From NCBI GenBank assembly GCA_964553795.1, contig CAZKMR010000013.1:3656-67655 (forward strand): a DNA stretch of 64,000 bases, read 5' to 3'. Positions 9,517-19,042 of this stretch are shown in pieces. The notes under the pieces are model-generated. The model made no database searches. It was not told the origin of the DNA and saw only the letters and a list, made by a program, of their open reading frames with translations. Every line of letters begins with the position of its first letter. The first letter of the stretch is position 1. Both the position numbers and the translations under genes were made by a program. This DNA is from JADLHS01 sp964553795 (lineage in GTDB: Bacteria; Verrucomicrobiota; Verrucomicrobiia; Limisphaerales; JADLHS01).

Positions 9517-10107
9517 TCAATTCATGCGGCGGGATTGCGTTTCCTCCTCGACGCTCTTCAGCAGCCAGGCGCGGGCATAGACCCACTTGTTGTGAACAGT
9601 CCGTTCGGTCACGCCGCTCATGTCCGCAATCTCCGCATTGGTCAGGCCGGCAAAGAACTTCAGCATCACGAGCTGCGCCAGGTCGGCGTCTTTTTTCTGC
9701 AACCGCTCAAGGGCTTCGTTGATTAACAGGATGCGTTCTTCCGGTTGTTCATCCGCGATATCCACGTCGTCGATGCTGACGTGCGGCAGTTGGGCGCCGC
9801 GTTTCAAACTCATTTTTTTGCGGGCCCGCTCAATGAGAATGTGGCGCATGGCTTGCGCGGCAGTGCGAAAGAAGTGGGCGCGGTTTTGCCAGGCCCGGGC
9901 ACTGCCATCAAACAGCCGCAACCAGGCCTCATGGACGAGGGCGGTCGCCTGCAATGTTTGCGTGCCGGGTTGTCGCGCCATGCGCAACGCGGCCAGTTGG
10001 CGCAGTTCCTCGTAAACGAGCGGCAATAAGTCCTCCGCCGCGCGGGCATCGGCATCAAGCGATTGCAACACGCGCGTTACTTCGTTGCTGGCGGGAGATC
10101 CTGACAT
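9517..10107 (-). CDS. ECF RNA polymerase sigma factor (TIGR02999/sigma-70 X6 type)
   Basis: A 196-residue extracytoplasmic-function sigma factor. Region 2 is visible at about residues 20-95 (LLPLVYEELRQLAALRMAR, TALVHEAWLRL, RAHFFRTAAQAMRHILIERAR). Region 4 is at about 130-190, with a helix-turn-helix in LTNAEIADMSGVTERTVHNKW. The length and the HFF..AA.AMR.ILI..AR signature match the kinase-associated ECF group common in Planctomycetota and Verrucomicrobiota. No anti-sigma factor follows. Instead the kinase gene begins 2 bases downstream, so the two are almost certainly co-transcribed and translationally coupled. It is divergent from the giant adhesin gene across a 228-base region carrying a palindrome, which makes the adhesin a possible target. 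Confidence 0.9.
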   Translation of the reverse strand: MSGSPASNEVTRVLQSLDADARAAEDLLPLVYEELRQLAALRMARQPGTQTLQATALVHEAWLRLFDGSARAWQNRAHFFRTAAQAMRHILIERARKKMSLKRGAQLPHVSIDDVDIADEQPEERILLINEALERLQKKDADLAQLVMLKFFAGLTNAEIADMSGVTERTVHNKWVYARAWLLKSVEEETQSRRMN

Positions 10108-10236
10108 CCTTGTTGACCGATTGCTTCAATGAGTTTCGAAAGGGACGGGGCAGATCATAAATCAAACGGTCCCGACATGCCCGCAAAAATTTTCTAAAAT
10201 ATTTTTCCGGTTTGAATGACTGATTGCGTACCTCCA

Positions 10237-10264
10237 ATTGAACCCATGCTGTGCATCGTTCAAT
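10237..10264. promoter_or_regulatory. Two-tier palindrome upstream of the adhesin gene
   Basis: Outer arms ATTGAAC and GTTCAAT (7 perfect pairs) enclose inner arms ATGC and GCAT around a TGT centre. The outer and inner arms are separated by CC on one side and C on the other. The element sits in the divergent promoter region between the sigma-factor gene and the adhesin gene, 72 bases before the adhesin ATG. It could be an operator or a stem-loop in a leader RNA. Confidence 0.35.
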
Positions 10265-10335
10265 CCGACAACCGCCACCGCTCAACCAGCGGGCCAGCCC
10301 TGGTGGGTGCCGGCCGCAGCAACTGACTCACAACC

Positions 10336-13300
10336 ATGAACATCCATAAACCCACCCCAACCATGACGTTTCTCAAATCCTTATCGTCTCCCAAAAAGAA
10401 ATTATGTGTAGCCGCTGCGGTGAGCCTGCTCGCGGTGTTTAGTGGCGGAGCGGCCACGGGCAGTTGGAATGCCGATACCGCCGGTAACTGGAGCGATCTG
10501 ACGAAGTGGAATGACGGTTTCCCCACTGCCGCCGGAGACACGGCCAACCTGACCTTCGATATCTCCGCGGCGCGCACCATCACGATTGATACGACGGCGC
10601 GCACCGTGGGCGTTTTGACGATTGGCGACCCGGCCGCGAGTTATTTTGTTTATACGTTGTCGGCCAGCGGGGGAGCGAATTTGACTTTCAACAACAATGG
10701 TAGCGGCGCGCTGCTCGCCAAAACGATCGCTGCCAACACGGCTTTGGACCTGATCTCCGCACCCCTCGTCCTTGCGGACAACCTCACCATTGATACCGCG
10801 GTGACAGGCACGGGTAACAGCGGCAATTCCATCCAGATCAGCAGCGTGATCAGCGAAAGTGGCGGCGCGCGCACGCTTACGAAGAATGGCGTGGGCGGCA
10901 TTTATCTCAACGGCGTAAACACCTACACCGGCGGCACGATTATCAATGCCGGCGAGATTCAGTTCAACACCGGTGCTCCGTTTGGTTTCGGGCCGATAAC
11001 CGTCAACGGCGGGTCGCTGGCCGCGCGCACTGGCAATCGAACCCTCACCAACTCAATGATCGTGGGTGGCGATTTCACTTTCAACAGTGCCACTGCCGGC
11101 GGCAACAACCTGACCTTGACGGGAAACGTTGACCTCGGCAACGCGACCCGCACGATCACGGTCGCGAGCACGGCGAATCCCAGCGCGTTCATGTCCGGGA
11201 TTATTTCCGGCGGCAATCCCAACGTGGGCTTGATCAAAGCCGGCCCCTCCACCTTCAATATTTCCGGCGCGAACACCTTCAGCGGCGATACGCGAATCGT
11301 TGCCGGCTCCCTGCAATTGCGAGTGACCCCCGGAGCGCCGACGGGTACCAGTCTGGCGCTGCAAAACAGCACGCTGGATCTGAATGCAGCGGACGCGGGC
11401 AATATGAATTTTCAAGGCAGCGTCGGGACGGTGGCGGCGACGTTGGGCGGCTTGAAAGGCTCGCGCAATCAGACCCTGCTCAACACCTCCGGTGCGAGTG
11501 TTGCCCTGACCGTGGGTAACAATGGCCAGAGCACGACGTACTCCGGTTCATTGAGCGGCGCGGGCGGTAGCCTGACCAAAATTGGAGGCGGGACTCTTAT
11601 TCTTTCGGGTGCCAATACATACGATGGTATCACGACCATCAGCGGCGGTACGTTGCAGTTGGGTGACGGCGGTGCGAACGGTTCGCTCTCTGCCTTCGGT
11701 TACATCCAGAACGACGGCAATCTCACGATCAATCAAAACGACGCGGTGGTTCAAGGCGTGGATTTCGGCGGTGGGACAATCGGGGGTTCGGGCTCGTTCA
11801 CTCAAGCCGGTACCGGCACGACCACGTTGAATTTGGCGAATAGCTACATTGGTACTACGACAATTAGCGCCGGCAAACTGGTGGTGGATTCGCAGCAATC
11901 CAGCGCGGGCGCGGTGAGCGTTGCCAATAACGCCACGCTCGGCGTCATGGTGACCAGTTGGGCGCAGTGGCAACCGGCCAGTTTGAGTTTGGGCGCGGGC
12001 GCAGGTTGCACTCTGGAATTCAACAACGTCGCCAATCCCGGCACAACCACGGCCCCGCTCAATCCCGCCTCCGTGAGTCGGAGCGGTACGGTGACGGTCC
12101 ACGTTCGCAGCATCAGCGGCGCAATTACCGTTGGCGGCAGTGGTTATCCGCTTCTGGGTAACATGGCGGGCTCAACGGTCGGTTACACGTTGGGAATTCA
12201 GCCGCCGGGCGTGACAGGTCATCTGGCCGTTTCAGGCAATACTCTGACCTTTGTGGTGGACACCGTTTCGGACATCTGGAATGCGGCGAGTCCCGGAGGC
12301 AATTGGGATGTTCTCACGACGGCCAATTGGACGGGCAACGCCGCCAACAATACGCCGCCGAACACTTTCCAGAACGGCGACAATGTGCTGTTCAACGACA
12401 CCGTATTTGGTCCGCAGACGGTCACAGTGACAGCGCCCGTGACCCCCGGCCAGGTGAACGTGGACAACACGGCGACGGAATACAGCATCAGTTCCAGTGG
12501 CGCGAATGTCATCGGCGGCAGCACCGGCCTGGCGAAATCAGGCAGCGGCACGCTCACGCTTTCCGGCCCGAACACTTACAGCGGCGGCACGACGTTGAGC
12601 GGTGGTCAATTGAACATCAACGACGGCGGCACAAGCAGCGCCAATTCAGCGATCGGCACGGGCGCGCTCACTATTACCGGCGGTTCGCTCGGCAACACGG
12701 GTCCGAGTGACGTCACTTTGTTGCCCAACAATCCGCAGTTCTGGAACGGCAACTTCGGTTTCGTCGGCGCAGGCTTCAATCTGAATCTCGGCACGGGTGC
12801 GGTAACGCCCAGTGCCAGCCGACAAATCAACGTCAGCGCAAATACCCTGACCGTAGGCGGCGTCATCGGCGGTGGCGCGATTTCGCTGACGAAAACCGGC
12901 GACGGCACGCTGGCTCTTTCTGCCGCGAATACGTTCAGCGGCGGCGTGACGTTGAACGGCGGCCAATTGACCCTCAACAACGCCAGCGCCCTCGGCACGG
13001 GAACATTGACGATTGGCGATAACACCATCATTGACAACGGCAGCGGCGGCGACCTGACCCTGGCGAATAATCCGCAAGTCTGGAATGGCAGCTTCACCTT
13101 CGCCGGCTCGGCCAATTTGAATTTGGGGTTGGGTAATGTCAGCCTGCCCGCGACCCGCACCGTGACGGTAAACGGGAACACGCTAACAGTTGGGGGCGTG
13201 ATCAGCGGGGCGGGCGGGTTGACGAAACTCGGCGCGGGCACGTTGGCGTTGTTGACGGCCAACACCTACGGTAGTCCGAGTGTGGACACCGCCGTCAACG

Positions 13301-16300
13301 GCGGCACGGTGATCATCGGCAACAATCAGGCGTTCGGCGGCACCCGATTGAATATCGCCGACGGCGTTACGCTGCAATCGTCCGACAGCACGGCGCGCGT
13401 GATCACCAACAACCTCAATTTCGGCAGCGGCGCTGGCGGCAACAACTTCTTCGCGGGCACGGGCAATCTGCTCTTCACCGCTTCCGCCGCCAACGGTTCA
13501 TCGAAGACCCTCACGATCAATAATCCGCAAACTGAATTCAGCGGCGTGTTGAGCGGTAACATGGCGCGAACCATCGCCGGGACGGGCCTCCTGATTTTCA
13601 GCGGCGCGAACACTTATGGTCTGGGCACGACAATTCTGCCGGGCGCGACCTTGCAATTGGGCAACGGCGGCGGGACAGGTTCGCTCTCCGCCAACGGTGC
13701 GATCATCGTTGACGGCACGTTGAAGTTCAATCGCACCAACGCGCTCGTTCAGGGCACGCACTTCAGCAGCGCGCCGATCACCGGCAGCGGCTCGCTGGTG
13801 CAGGACGGCAGCGGCACAACCACGTTGACGGCGGCGAACACTTACACCGGCCCGACGATCGTGAACAACGGTGGCCTGTTCATCACGCCGGCCTACCAAA
13901 ATGGCGGAGACTTCATTGTCGCCAATGGCGCCAGTTTCGGCGTCGCGGCGAATTCCGTCAGCAACAGCGCCGTGGTTGGAACTCTGACTCTCGGCAGCGG
14001 CGGGGCGACGACGTTGGACTTCTCCTACACGTTCACGGGCAATCCGACCAATGCGGCGCTGTTCGCGAACAACGTGACCATCAGCGGCACGAGCGCAATT
14101 CGCATCGGCGGAACTTTCGTGGTGGGCACGTTCCCGGTGCTCAAATACAACAGTCTCTCGGGTTCATTCAGCACGACGGTGACGGGGCCGCGCGGCGTGA
14201 CCGCCACGTTGTCCAACGACGTAGTGAACAAAGTGATTTACGTCACGGTTTCCGCCATCGGAAACGGCGTGGTCTGGACCGGCACGAACAGCGTCTCGCC
14301 CAATCTTTGGGACTTGAACAACACGGTCAATTGGCTCATCGGCGGTTCTCCGACGACTTACATCGAAAACGTTCCGCCCGGCGATGCCGTCACGTTCAAC
14401 GATGTGGGCAGTGGTCTCGTGTTGTTGAGCAATCTCGTGAGTCCGGCGAGCGTGACGCTCAACAACTCAGCGGTGAATTACACGTTCCAAGGCACGGGTG
14501 GCCAGATCAATTCGGCCGCGGGCGTGACCAAAGTTGGTGCGGGCACGGTGACCTTGAATGTGCCGGCGACCTTCTCCGGCAGCACGGTGCTCTCGAATGG
14601 CATCGTCAACATTGGCGCGAATCAAACCTGGGCGAACCTCGCTGGCAACAGCGCGGTGAATGTCTCTGCGGGTACGCCGACGCTTACCGTTGACAACACG
14701 CTCAACACCACGTTTGCCGGCAACCTTTCCGGTGTCGGCACGCTGACCAAAACCGGCAACGGCGTTCTGAACTTGCCCGGCACCAATAGCGTCTCCGTGA
14801 ATCTCTTCGTGAAGTCCGGTGCAGTGACCCTTAACTCCGGTCCTTTCACGGCGAACAGCTTCGTGAGCATCGGCCAGAACGGCTCCGACAACGGCACGTT
14901 GACTCTGGCCGGCACGGCGAGTTTCACTGGCAACAACGACTTCAACGTCGGTGACGTTGTCGCCTCGGCGGGAACGTTGAACATTCAGGACAATGCCAGT
15001 CTCACGGTGAGTTCGTTCTACGTGGCCTCGGCCAACGGCGCCGGTTCAACGGCCAGCGGCACGGTGAATCAAAACGGCGGCACGGTGAATCAAACCAGCA
15101 CCGCCACCGGCGTGTTTGCCATCGGCGGGCGCGTTGAAAACACCTCGATCGGCGCGGTGGGCGTTTACAACCTCAATGCCGGCACGCTGAACGCCGCGAC
15201 CGCCATTCGCCTGGGCGGCGGCGGGACGGGCACGTTCAATCAGAACGGCGGCCTCGTGAACGTGGCGGTGGATATCAACCTCGCTCGCTTCAACGGTTCG
15301 TCCGGCACTTACAACCTGAACGGCGGCACGCTCCGCACCATCCGGGTCACCTCCAGCACCATAGTCGGCGCGACGTTGAACCTGAATGGCGGCGTGCTGA
15401 TGGCGCGCGAAGACAATACGAGCCTCATCACGAATCTTTCGTTGGTCAACGTTCGCAACGGGGGCGCGGTGATTGACACCGCCGGATTCAATGTCGCCGT
15501 TGCCTCGCCGCTGCAACACAGCACCATCGGCGGTGACAACGCGATTGATGGTGGCTTGACCAAGATCGGCGCGGGCACGTTGACGCTCGCCGACGTCTAT
15601 GCGTCCTACACCGGCCCAACGTTTGTGGCCGGCGGAACATTGAACGTCTCCCCGTATTCGGCATTCAACCTCAATGATGTGACGGTCAGCAATGCGACCC
15701 TCCGCCTGGCGGTGAACGGCGGCGTGGCCTCGGTCATTGCGAGCAGCCTCGATCTGAAAGGCACTTCAGCGTTGAATCTGAACTACGACCAATTGTTCGG
15801 CGCGCCGATCGCGGCGCTCAATGTCAGCGGCGGCCTGACTGTCTCAGGCCCGACGACCATCAACGTGTTCGGTTACGGTTGGAGCGTCGGTCAGTTCCCG
15901 CTGGTGGATTACTCCGGGGCGGCGCTGCCGAACCTGAATAACTTCACATTGGGCGCGTTGCCTTACGGCGTTACGGCCACGCTGGTGAACAATGCGGCCA
16001 ACACCTCCATCGATCTGCTGATTACATCTGTTAGCGCGTTGAACTGGATTCCGATGATCGGCACCGATGCGTTTGGCACCTCCAGTTTCAATACCGGATT
16101 CAACTGGCAGGATTTCAATCCGCCGTTCCCCGGCAATGGCTACTACACCCGCGCCTTCACGCTGCGTTCGCCGGCGGACAACCTCGCTTATAACTTCGGC
16201 GGCGACGTCCTCGCGATTGACGAGGGCGGCCAACTCCTGCTCAAGGGCACAGATGGCCAGATCGTCACCATCAACAACCTGTTGGTGAACGGCGGATTGA

Positions 16301-17229
16301 TCGTCTATGGCGTCTCCACGTCCGACAACTTCGTGCAGACACTCGCCGGAAACATGACGTTGCAATCCGGCCTGACCGCCGGCTTGGGAGCCAACGGCAG
16401 CGCAAATGCCGCGGAAACCTTGAACATCACCGCGCCAATCAGCGGCAGCGGCAGTCTTCGCGTCGGCGTGGGCGCCGCGAACCTCGGCACGATTGTGCTT
16501 GCCGGCAACAACAGTTACACCGGTCCGACCACTGTGGCGGCGGGCACGTTGGTGGTGAACGGTGCTAACGGCAACTCCGCCGTCACCGTCAACTCGAGTG
16601 GCACGCTGGCGGGCACAGGTTCGATTGGCGGTTCCGTCAATGTGCTAACAGGTGGCAACTTGACTCCGGGCATTCCCGCTCGGGGCGCGTTGCTCGCCAC
16701 GATTGGGACATTGACCGCCGGGCCAACCACCGTCAGCGGCACCGTGACGATGAAGATCAATCGTACGGGCGCTCCGACGAGCGACCGATTGGTCGCGCCC
16801 AGCGTGACCGTGAATGCCGGCGCGACTTTGACCCTGAACAACCTCGGCGGAACGGACTTTGTCGCCGGCGACACGTTCGCATTGTTCAGCGCGCCGATTA
16901 GTGGCGCATTCACAACGCTCAACCTGCCCGCGTTGCCTTCAAATCTGACGTGGACCAACAAACTGGCCATTGATGGAACGCTCGCGGTGGTTTCCACCAG
17001 CGCGGTGAATCCAAATCCCGCGCCCATCACCATTACCGCGACGGGCAACAGTCTGACCCTGACGTGGCCGCTCGATCGCACGGGCTGGACCTTGCAGGCG
17101 CAGACCAATTCCACGGCGATTGGATTAAGCAACAACTGGGTGGACGTGCCCGGTTCGACGACGACGAACTCCGTCACATTGCCCATTGGTCCCGCGAATG
17201 GCGCGGTGTTCTATCGGCTCAAATTGTGA
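10336..17229 (+). CDS. Giant autotransporter-associated beta-strand repeat adhesin
   Basis: A 2,297-residue exported protein. A signal-like segment (KKKLCVAAAVSLLAVFSGGAA) starts near residue 20; a second in-frame ATG at 10363 is an equally possible start. Most of the protein consists of passenger-associated transport repeats of the form LTKxGxGTLxLSGANTYxGGTxxxxGxLxL, of which I count about thirteen, plus spacer modules with WNAxxPGGNWD-like strands. This predicts a very long beta-helix. The C-terminus has no outer-membrane beta-barrel. Instead it ends with a TWPLDRTGWTLQAQTNS module and FYRLKL, similar to other secreted proteins here. Export is therefore unlikely to be classical type V secretion. 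A role in surface attachment or in a matrix is inferred. Composition is extremely rich in Gly, Asn, Thr and Ala. Confidence 0.85.
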   Translation: MNIHKPTPTMTFLKSLSSPKKKLCVAAAVSLLAVFSGGAATGSWNADTAGNWSDLTKWNDGFPTAAGDTANLTFDISAARTITIDTTARTVGVLTIGDPAASYFVYTLSASGGANLTFNNNGSGALLAKTIAANTALDLISAPLVLADNLTIDTAVTGTGNSGNSIQISSVISESGGARTLTKNGVGGIYLNGVNTYTGGTIINAGEIQFNTGAPFGFGPITVNGGSLAARTGNRTLTNSMIVGGDFTFNSATAGGNNLTLTGNVDLGNATRTITVASTANPSAFMSGIISGGNPNVGLIKAGPSTFNISGANTFSGDTRIVAGSLQLRVTPGAPTGTSLALQNSTLDLNAADAGNMNFQGSVGTVAATLGGLKGSRNQTLLNTSGASVALTVGNNGQSTTYSGSLSGAGGSLTKIGGGTLILSGANTYDGITTISGGTLQLGDGGANGSLSAFGYIQNDGNLTINQNDAVVQGVDFGGGTIGGSGSFTQAGTGTTTLNLANSYIGTTTISAGKLVVDSQQSSAGAVSVANNATLGVMVTSWAQWQPASLSLGAGAGCTLEFNNVANPGTTTAPLNPASVSRSGTVTVHVRSISGAITVGGSGYPLLGNMAGSTVGYTLGIQPPGVTGHLAVSGNTLTFVVDTVSDIWNAASPGGNWDVLTTANWTGNAANNTPPNTFQNGDNVLFNDTVFGPQTVTVTAPVTPGQVNVDNTATEYSISSSGANVIGGSTGLAKSGSGTLTLSGPNTYSGGTTLSGGQLNINDGGTSSANSAIGTGALTITGGSLGNTGPSDVTLLPNNPQFWNGNFGFVGAGFNLNLGTGAVTPSASRQINVSANTLTVGGVIGGGAISLTKTGDGTLALSAANTFSGGVTLNGGQLTLNNASALGTGTLTIGDNTIIDNGSGGDLTLANNPQVWNGSFTFAGSANLNLGLGNVSLPATRTVTVNGNTLTVGGVISGAGGLTKLGAGTLALLTANTYGSPSVDTAVNGGTVIIGNNQAFGGTRLNIADGVTLQSSDSTARVITNNLNFGSGAGGNNFFAGTGNLLFTASAANGSSKTLTINNPQTEFSGVLSGNMARTIAGTGLLIFSGANTYGLGTTILPGATLQLGNGGGTGSLSANGAIIVDGTLKFNRTNALVQGTHFSSAPITGSGSLVQDGSGTTTLTAANTYTGPTIVNNGGLFITPAYQNGGDFIVANGASFGVAANSVSNSAVVGTLTLGSGGATTLDFSYTFTGNPTNAALFANNVTISGTSAIRIGGTFVVGTFPVLKYNSLSGSFSTTVTGPRGVTATLSNDVVNKVIYVTVSAIGNGVVWTGTNSVSPNLWDLNNTVNWLIGGSPTTYIENVPPGDAVTFNDVGSGLVLLSNLVSPASVTLNNSAVNYTFQGTGGQINSAAGVTKVGAGTVTLNVPATFSGSTVLSNGIVNIGANQTWANLAGNSAVNVSAGTPTLTVDNTLNTTFAGNLSGVGTLTKTGNGVLNLPGTNSVSVNLFVKSGAVTLNSGPFTANSFVSIGQNGSDNGTLTLAGTASFTGNNDFNVGDVVASAGTLNIQDNASLTVSSFYVASANGAGSTASGTVNQNGGTVNQTSTATGVFAIGGRVENTSIGAVGVYNLNAGTLNAATAIRLGGGGTGTFNQNGGLVNVAVDINLARFNGSSGTYNLNGGTLRTIRVTSSTIVGATLNLNGGVLMAREDNTSLITNLSLVNVRNGGAVIDTAGFNVAVASPLQHSTIGGDNAIDGGLTKIGAGTLTLADVYASYTGPTFVAGGTLNVSPYSAFNLNDVTVSNATLRLAVNGGVASVIASSLDLKGTSALNLNYDQLFGAPIAALNVSGGLTVSGPTTINVFGYGWSVGQFPLVDYSGAALPNLNNFTLGALPYGVTATLVNNAANTSIDLLITSVSALNWIPMIGTDAFGTSSFNTGFNWQDFNPPFPGNGYYTRAFTLRSPADNLAYNFGGDVLAIDEGGQLLLKGTDGQIVTINNLLVNGGLIVYGVSTSDNFVQTLAGNMTLQSGLTAGLGANGSANAAETLNITAPISGSGSLRVGVGAANLGTIVLAGNNSYTGPTTVAAGTLVVNGANGNSAVTVNSSGTLAGTGSIGGSVNVLTGGNLTPGIPARGALLATIGTLTAGPTTVSGTVTMKINRTGAPTSDRLVAPSVTVNAGATLTLNNLGGTDFVAGDTFALFSAPISGAFTTLNLPALPSNLTWTNKLAIDGTLAVVSTSAVNPNPAPITITATGNSLTLTWPLDRTGWTLQAQTNSTAIGLSNNWVDVPGSTTTNSVTLPIGPANGAVFYRLKL
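10870..16563 (+). repeat. Protein-level beta-strand repeat array within the adhesin
   Basis: About thirteen copies of a 28-32-residue repeat, recognisable by GAGTL or GSGTT, then ANTY/ANTF, then GGT and a terminal GxLxL strand. They are irregularly spaced between LTKNGVGGIYL near 10873 and IVLAGNNSYTGPT near 16490. At DNA level the copies are diverged, so they are old rather than freshly amplified. Confidence 0.7.
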
Positions 17230-17252
17230 CTAAGTAACACCTTCTCCCGACA

Positions 17253-17279
17253 CCCTCTCCCCATTCGATGGGGAGAGGG
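17253..17279. repeat. Perfect 11-bp hairpin, REP-like or terminator
   Basis: CCCTCTCCCCA and TGGGGAGAGGG flank a 5-base loop, 23 bases after the adhesin stop codon. There is no T-tract, so it is not a standard intrinsic terminator. The CCCTCTCCCC/GGGGAGAGGG pair resembles a widespread intergenic REP-type repeat. It may still protect or end the adhesin mRNA. Confidence 0.6.
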
Positions 17280-17357
17280 CCGGGTGCGGGGACGAATCGA
17301 AATCAATTCGCAAAAGATTTAACCAGAAAATAAGCCACACAAACCAAGTCCAAATCC

Positions 17358-18128
<771 letters not shown>

Positions 18129-18218
18129 TGGTCGGAATTGAAAGTGTTTAATTCCGCAGTCTGAATTGTTAGCACCGCTGCCTGAGCAACGCTCGGACGC
18201 GATTCAGGACAGGAGGAA

Positions 18219-19034
18219 ATGTCAGTCCGTTTATTGCTCATGAAAACGACAGTCTTATCGAACTTGCTTCTGATTGCAGCCCTGCTGCCCGTCGGCGCGG
18301 CGGATTCCTCGCTTCCCAACACGCTCACCGCGACTGAAAAAGCCGCTGGCTGGCGATTGCTGTGGGATGGCCAAACTGCGAATGGCTGGCGCGCTGCGAA
18401 GTCGGATCAATTTCCAAAGAAAGGTTGGGAGATGACCAACGGCGTGTTGACCGTACTCGCCAGCGACGGCGGCGAATCCACGGGCGGCGGCGACATCATT
18501 ACCACCGAACGCTTCTCGGAATTTGAACTGACGGTGGATTTCAAAATCACCGAAGGCGCCAACAGCGGGATCAAATATTTCGTGCAACCAAACCTGGCGC
18601 CCATTGATCGCGTCACCGGCAAAGTTGCCACCGTCGGCTCGGCCATCGGACCGGAATTTCAGATTCTCGACGACGTGCGCCACCCGGATGCCAAAATGGG
18701 CCGCGACGGCAATCGCACTATCGGTTCGCTTTACGACCTGATCCCCGCCGCTGCGAATAAACCCGTGAATCCGATTGGCGAATGGAACACCGCGCGCATC
18801 ATCGTGGAAGGCCGGCATGTGGAGCATTGGCTGAACGGCGAGAAAGTTTTGACATACGAACGCGGCTCGGCAGCGTATCGCCAGTTGGTCGCTCAAAGCA
18901 AATATCGGAACATTCCGGAATTCGGCGAGTGGGCGGACGGTCACATTCTCTTGCAAGACCACGGAAATCGCGTTTCCTTTCGCAATATCAAAATCCGCAT
19001 TCCAGTGGCCAAAGCGTCCGCCGCGAAACTATAA
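18219..19034 (+). CDS. Secreted DUF1080 (3-keto-disaccharide hydrolase family) protein
   Basis: About 271 residues with an N-terminal signal ending near LPVGAADS. The rest matches the DUF1080/3-keto-disaccharide hydrolase fold, a concanavalin-like jelly roll: WRLLWDGQTANGWRA, WEMTNGVLTVLA, GGDIITTERFSEFELTVDFK, ANSGIKYFV, GPEFQILDD, and EWNTARIIVEGRHVEHWLNG. The family includes glucoside 3-keto-hydrolases acting with oxidoreductases that make 3-keto sugars, which fits the oxidoreductase gene 8 bases downstream. The start is uncertain. ATG 18219 has AGGAGG only two bases upstream; ATG 18240 gives a more conventional signal peptide (MKTTVLSN) but lies 23 bases from the AGGAGG. Secreted or periplasmic sugar processing is inferred. 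Confidence 0.83.
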   Translation: MSVRLLLMKTTVLSNLLLIAALLPVGAADSSLPNTLTATEKAAGWRLLWDGQTANGWRAAKSDQFPKKGWEMTNGVLTVLASDGGESTGGGDIITTERFSEFELTVDFKITEGANSGIKYFVQPNLAPIDRVTGKVATVGSAIGPEFQILDDVRHPDAKMGRDGNRTIGSLYDLIPAAANKPVNPIGEWNTARIIVEGRHVEHWLNGEKVLTYERGSAAYRQLVAQSKYRNIPEFGEWADGHILLQDHGNRVSFRNIKIRIPVAKASAAKL

Positions 19035-19042
19035 TTCGATTT

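Noticed and set aside
12606..13265. Several Val/Pro/Leu-rich minus-strand open frames inside the adhesin gene
   Set aside because: They are reverse translations of the Gly/Asn/Thr repeats and repeat with the same period as the adhesin.
10336..17229. Adhesin considered a classical autotransporter
   Set aside because: No C-terminal outer-membrane barrel is present.
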